From: Anisus vortex
Lineage: Eukaryota; Mollusca; Gastropoda; Planorbidae
DNA length: 64,000 bases
Direction: 5' to 3'
Assembly: GCA_949126835.1 (NCBI GenBank)
Contig: OX421502.1
Location: 37,135,479-37,199,478 of the forward strand
Positions 63,265 to 64,000 of the stretch are shown here, piece after piece (position 1 is the first letter of the stretch; each line of letters begins with the position of its first letter). The notes under the pieces were generated by a model that had not been told where the DNA came from, ran no database searches, and saw nothing but the letters and a program-made list of their open reading frames with translations. Position numbers and translations under genes: made by a program.

Positions 63265-64000
63265 TGGTTGCACGTGTGTACATGGATATATGCCTGTATG
63301 CAGGGTCGAATCCAGACTCTTCAAAGGCCGATGGAAGCACTAAAAAGGTTGTAGCCTCCCGCTCTTATATAATTAACTTAAAATCAAAGCCACAATAAGA
63401 GACCATAAAATACATTTAAATTTATTGTAAATTAATCAAGACGAACAGTAAGATAACAACAAATGTAATGAATTTGTATGTTGCTATTTGTTTGTTGTTT
63501 GTTTGTTTGTTGTTTTTTTGCTGTATTTTTTTGTTTGTTAGGCGTTTGTTTACAACAATAGCAGGTGTTCGGTATTTTAGCAAATCGTATCAAGCTCTGA
63601 CTTAACATGAACCTTTTTTTATATCATCGTAATCATCAGACCACGTGACTTTTGTCGTGGTGGGTGCTACGACGCATGCGCGTAACCAGATTTCTTCATT
63701 CGTCCCGTGTCAGACGCTGTTTGTAGAAGCGTATCAAGAGGTAGTACGGGTCCACTCTTTCAGGTTGTCCAACCACTTTTTTTTTTTTGCGACTTTTTCA
63801 GCGTGCCCTTCTACTTATAGAGTCTATATATTTATCAACATCTTAAATATTTGTTGTTGTTGTTTGTTTTGTTTTTTTTAAACTGTATTAGCCGATGTAC
63901 ATAGTGCGTAAAAAAGAAACGTGATTTTCGACCAAGGCGAATGTCCCGATGTGATTTCTAGTTAGGCCCTAATAAATAAACATAACAGAAGGATGACGTA
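63265..64000. other. no gene recognised
   Basis: CAGGGTCGAATCCAGACTC at 63301 looks like a transposon left end, but I find no right end. (GTTT)n-like sequence lies at 63485-63535. No supported coding frame. Confidence 0.35.

Overview
This is a eukaryotic, AT-rich, repeat-dense window with very little host coding sequence. The transposon mix (a tRNA-derived SINE family, several LINE families, hAT and TTAA-target miniature elements, one Ty3/gypsy-type LTR element) and the abundant GATA, CT and minisatellite arrays suggest an invertebrate animal. A lophotrochozoan, probably a gastropod mollusc, is my best guess, but no host gene proves it. I found no rRNA or tRNA gene and no CRISPR array. Apart from the LTR element, nearly all long open frames are open microsatellites or minisatellites, or decayed transposon pieces.

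Layout. 1-12 kb: a SINE, one plausible host exon on the minus strand (1317-1387), a hAT-type MITE, a 7-bp-TSD MITE, a TTAA MITE, and 38-bp, 12-bp and 18-bp tandem arrays. 12-18.4 kb: a segmental duplication (about 12.0-14.08 kb and 16.43-18.39 kb). The copies differ by a LINE insertion in copy 1, and by two greatly expanded minisatellites, a palindromic mini-element and a hAT end in copy 2. 18.7-25.4 kb: an AT-rich array, a decayed LINE, SINEs and two roughly 1.6-kb non-autonomous hAT elements. 26.8-33.7 kb: the LTR retrotransposon. 34-37 kb: nested MITEs, another hAT copy and a block paralogous to 15.99-16.43 kb. 37-42 kb: 18-bp, 28-bp, 26-bp and GATA arrays. 42-64 kb: scattered LINE 3' ends, SINE pieces, hAT MITEs with good target-site duplications, long CT/GA/GATA tracts and long stretches where I see nothing.

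The centrepiece is the minus-strand LTR element (26799-33687). Its two 674-bp LTRs look identical and it has a 4-bp GTTA target duplication. A single 1281-codon frame reads Gag (zinc knuckle), protease, integrase with a GPY/F module, and then the beginning of reverse transcriptase. Integrase therefore precedes reverse transcriptase, as in the Gmr1-like Ty3/gypsy group. Most of RT and RNase H is deleted; a short out-of-frame RNase H tail survives just past the stop. The element looks young yet cannot encode its own RT, so it was presumably copied in trans or lost RT after insertion. Its leader carries three roughly 60-bp repeats that duplicate the primer-binding region.

A second highlight is an 81-bp unit (73 bp plus TTAA on each side) present three times. 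One copy sits inside another MITE family, whose uninterrupted copies at 48.5 and 54.5 kb preserve the single TTAA target.
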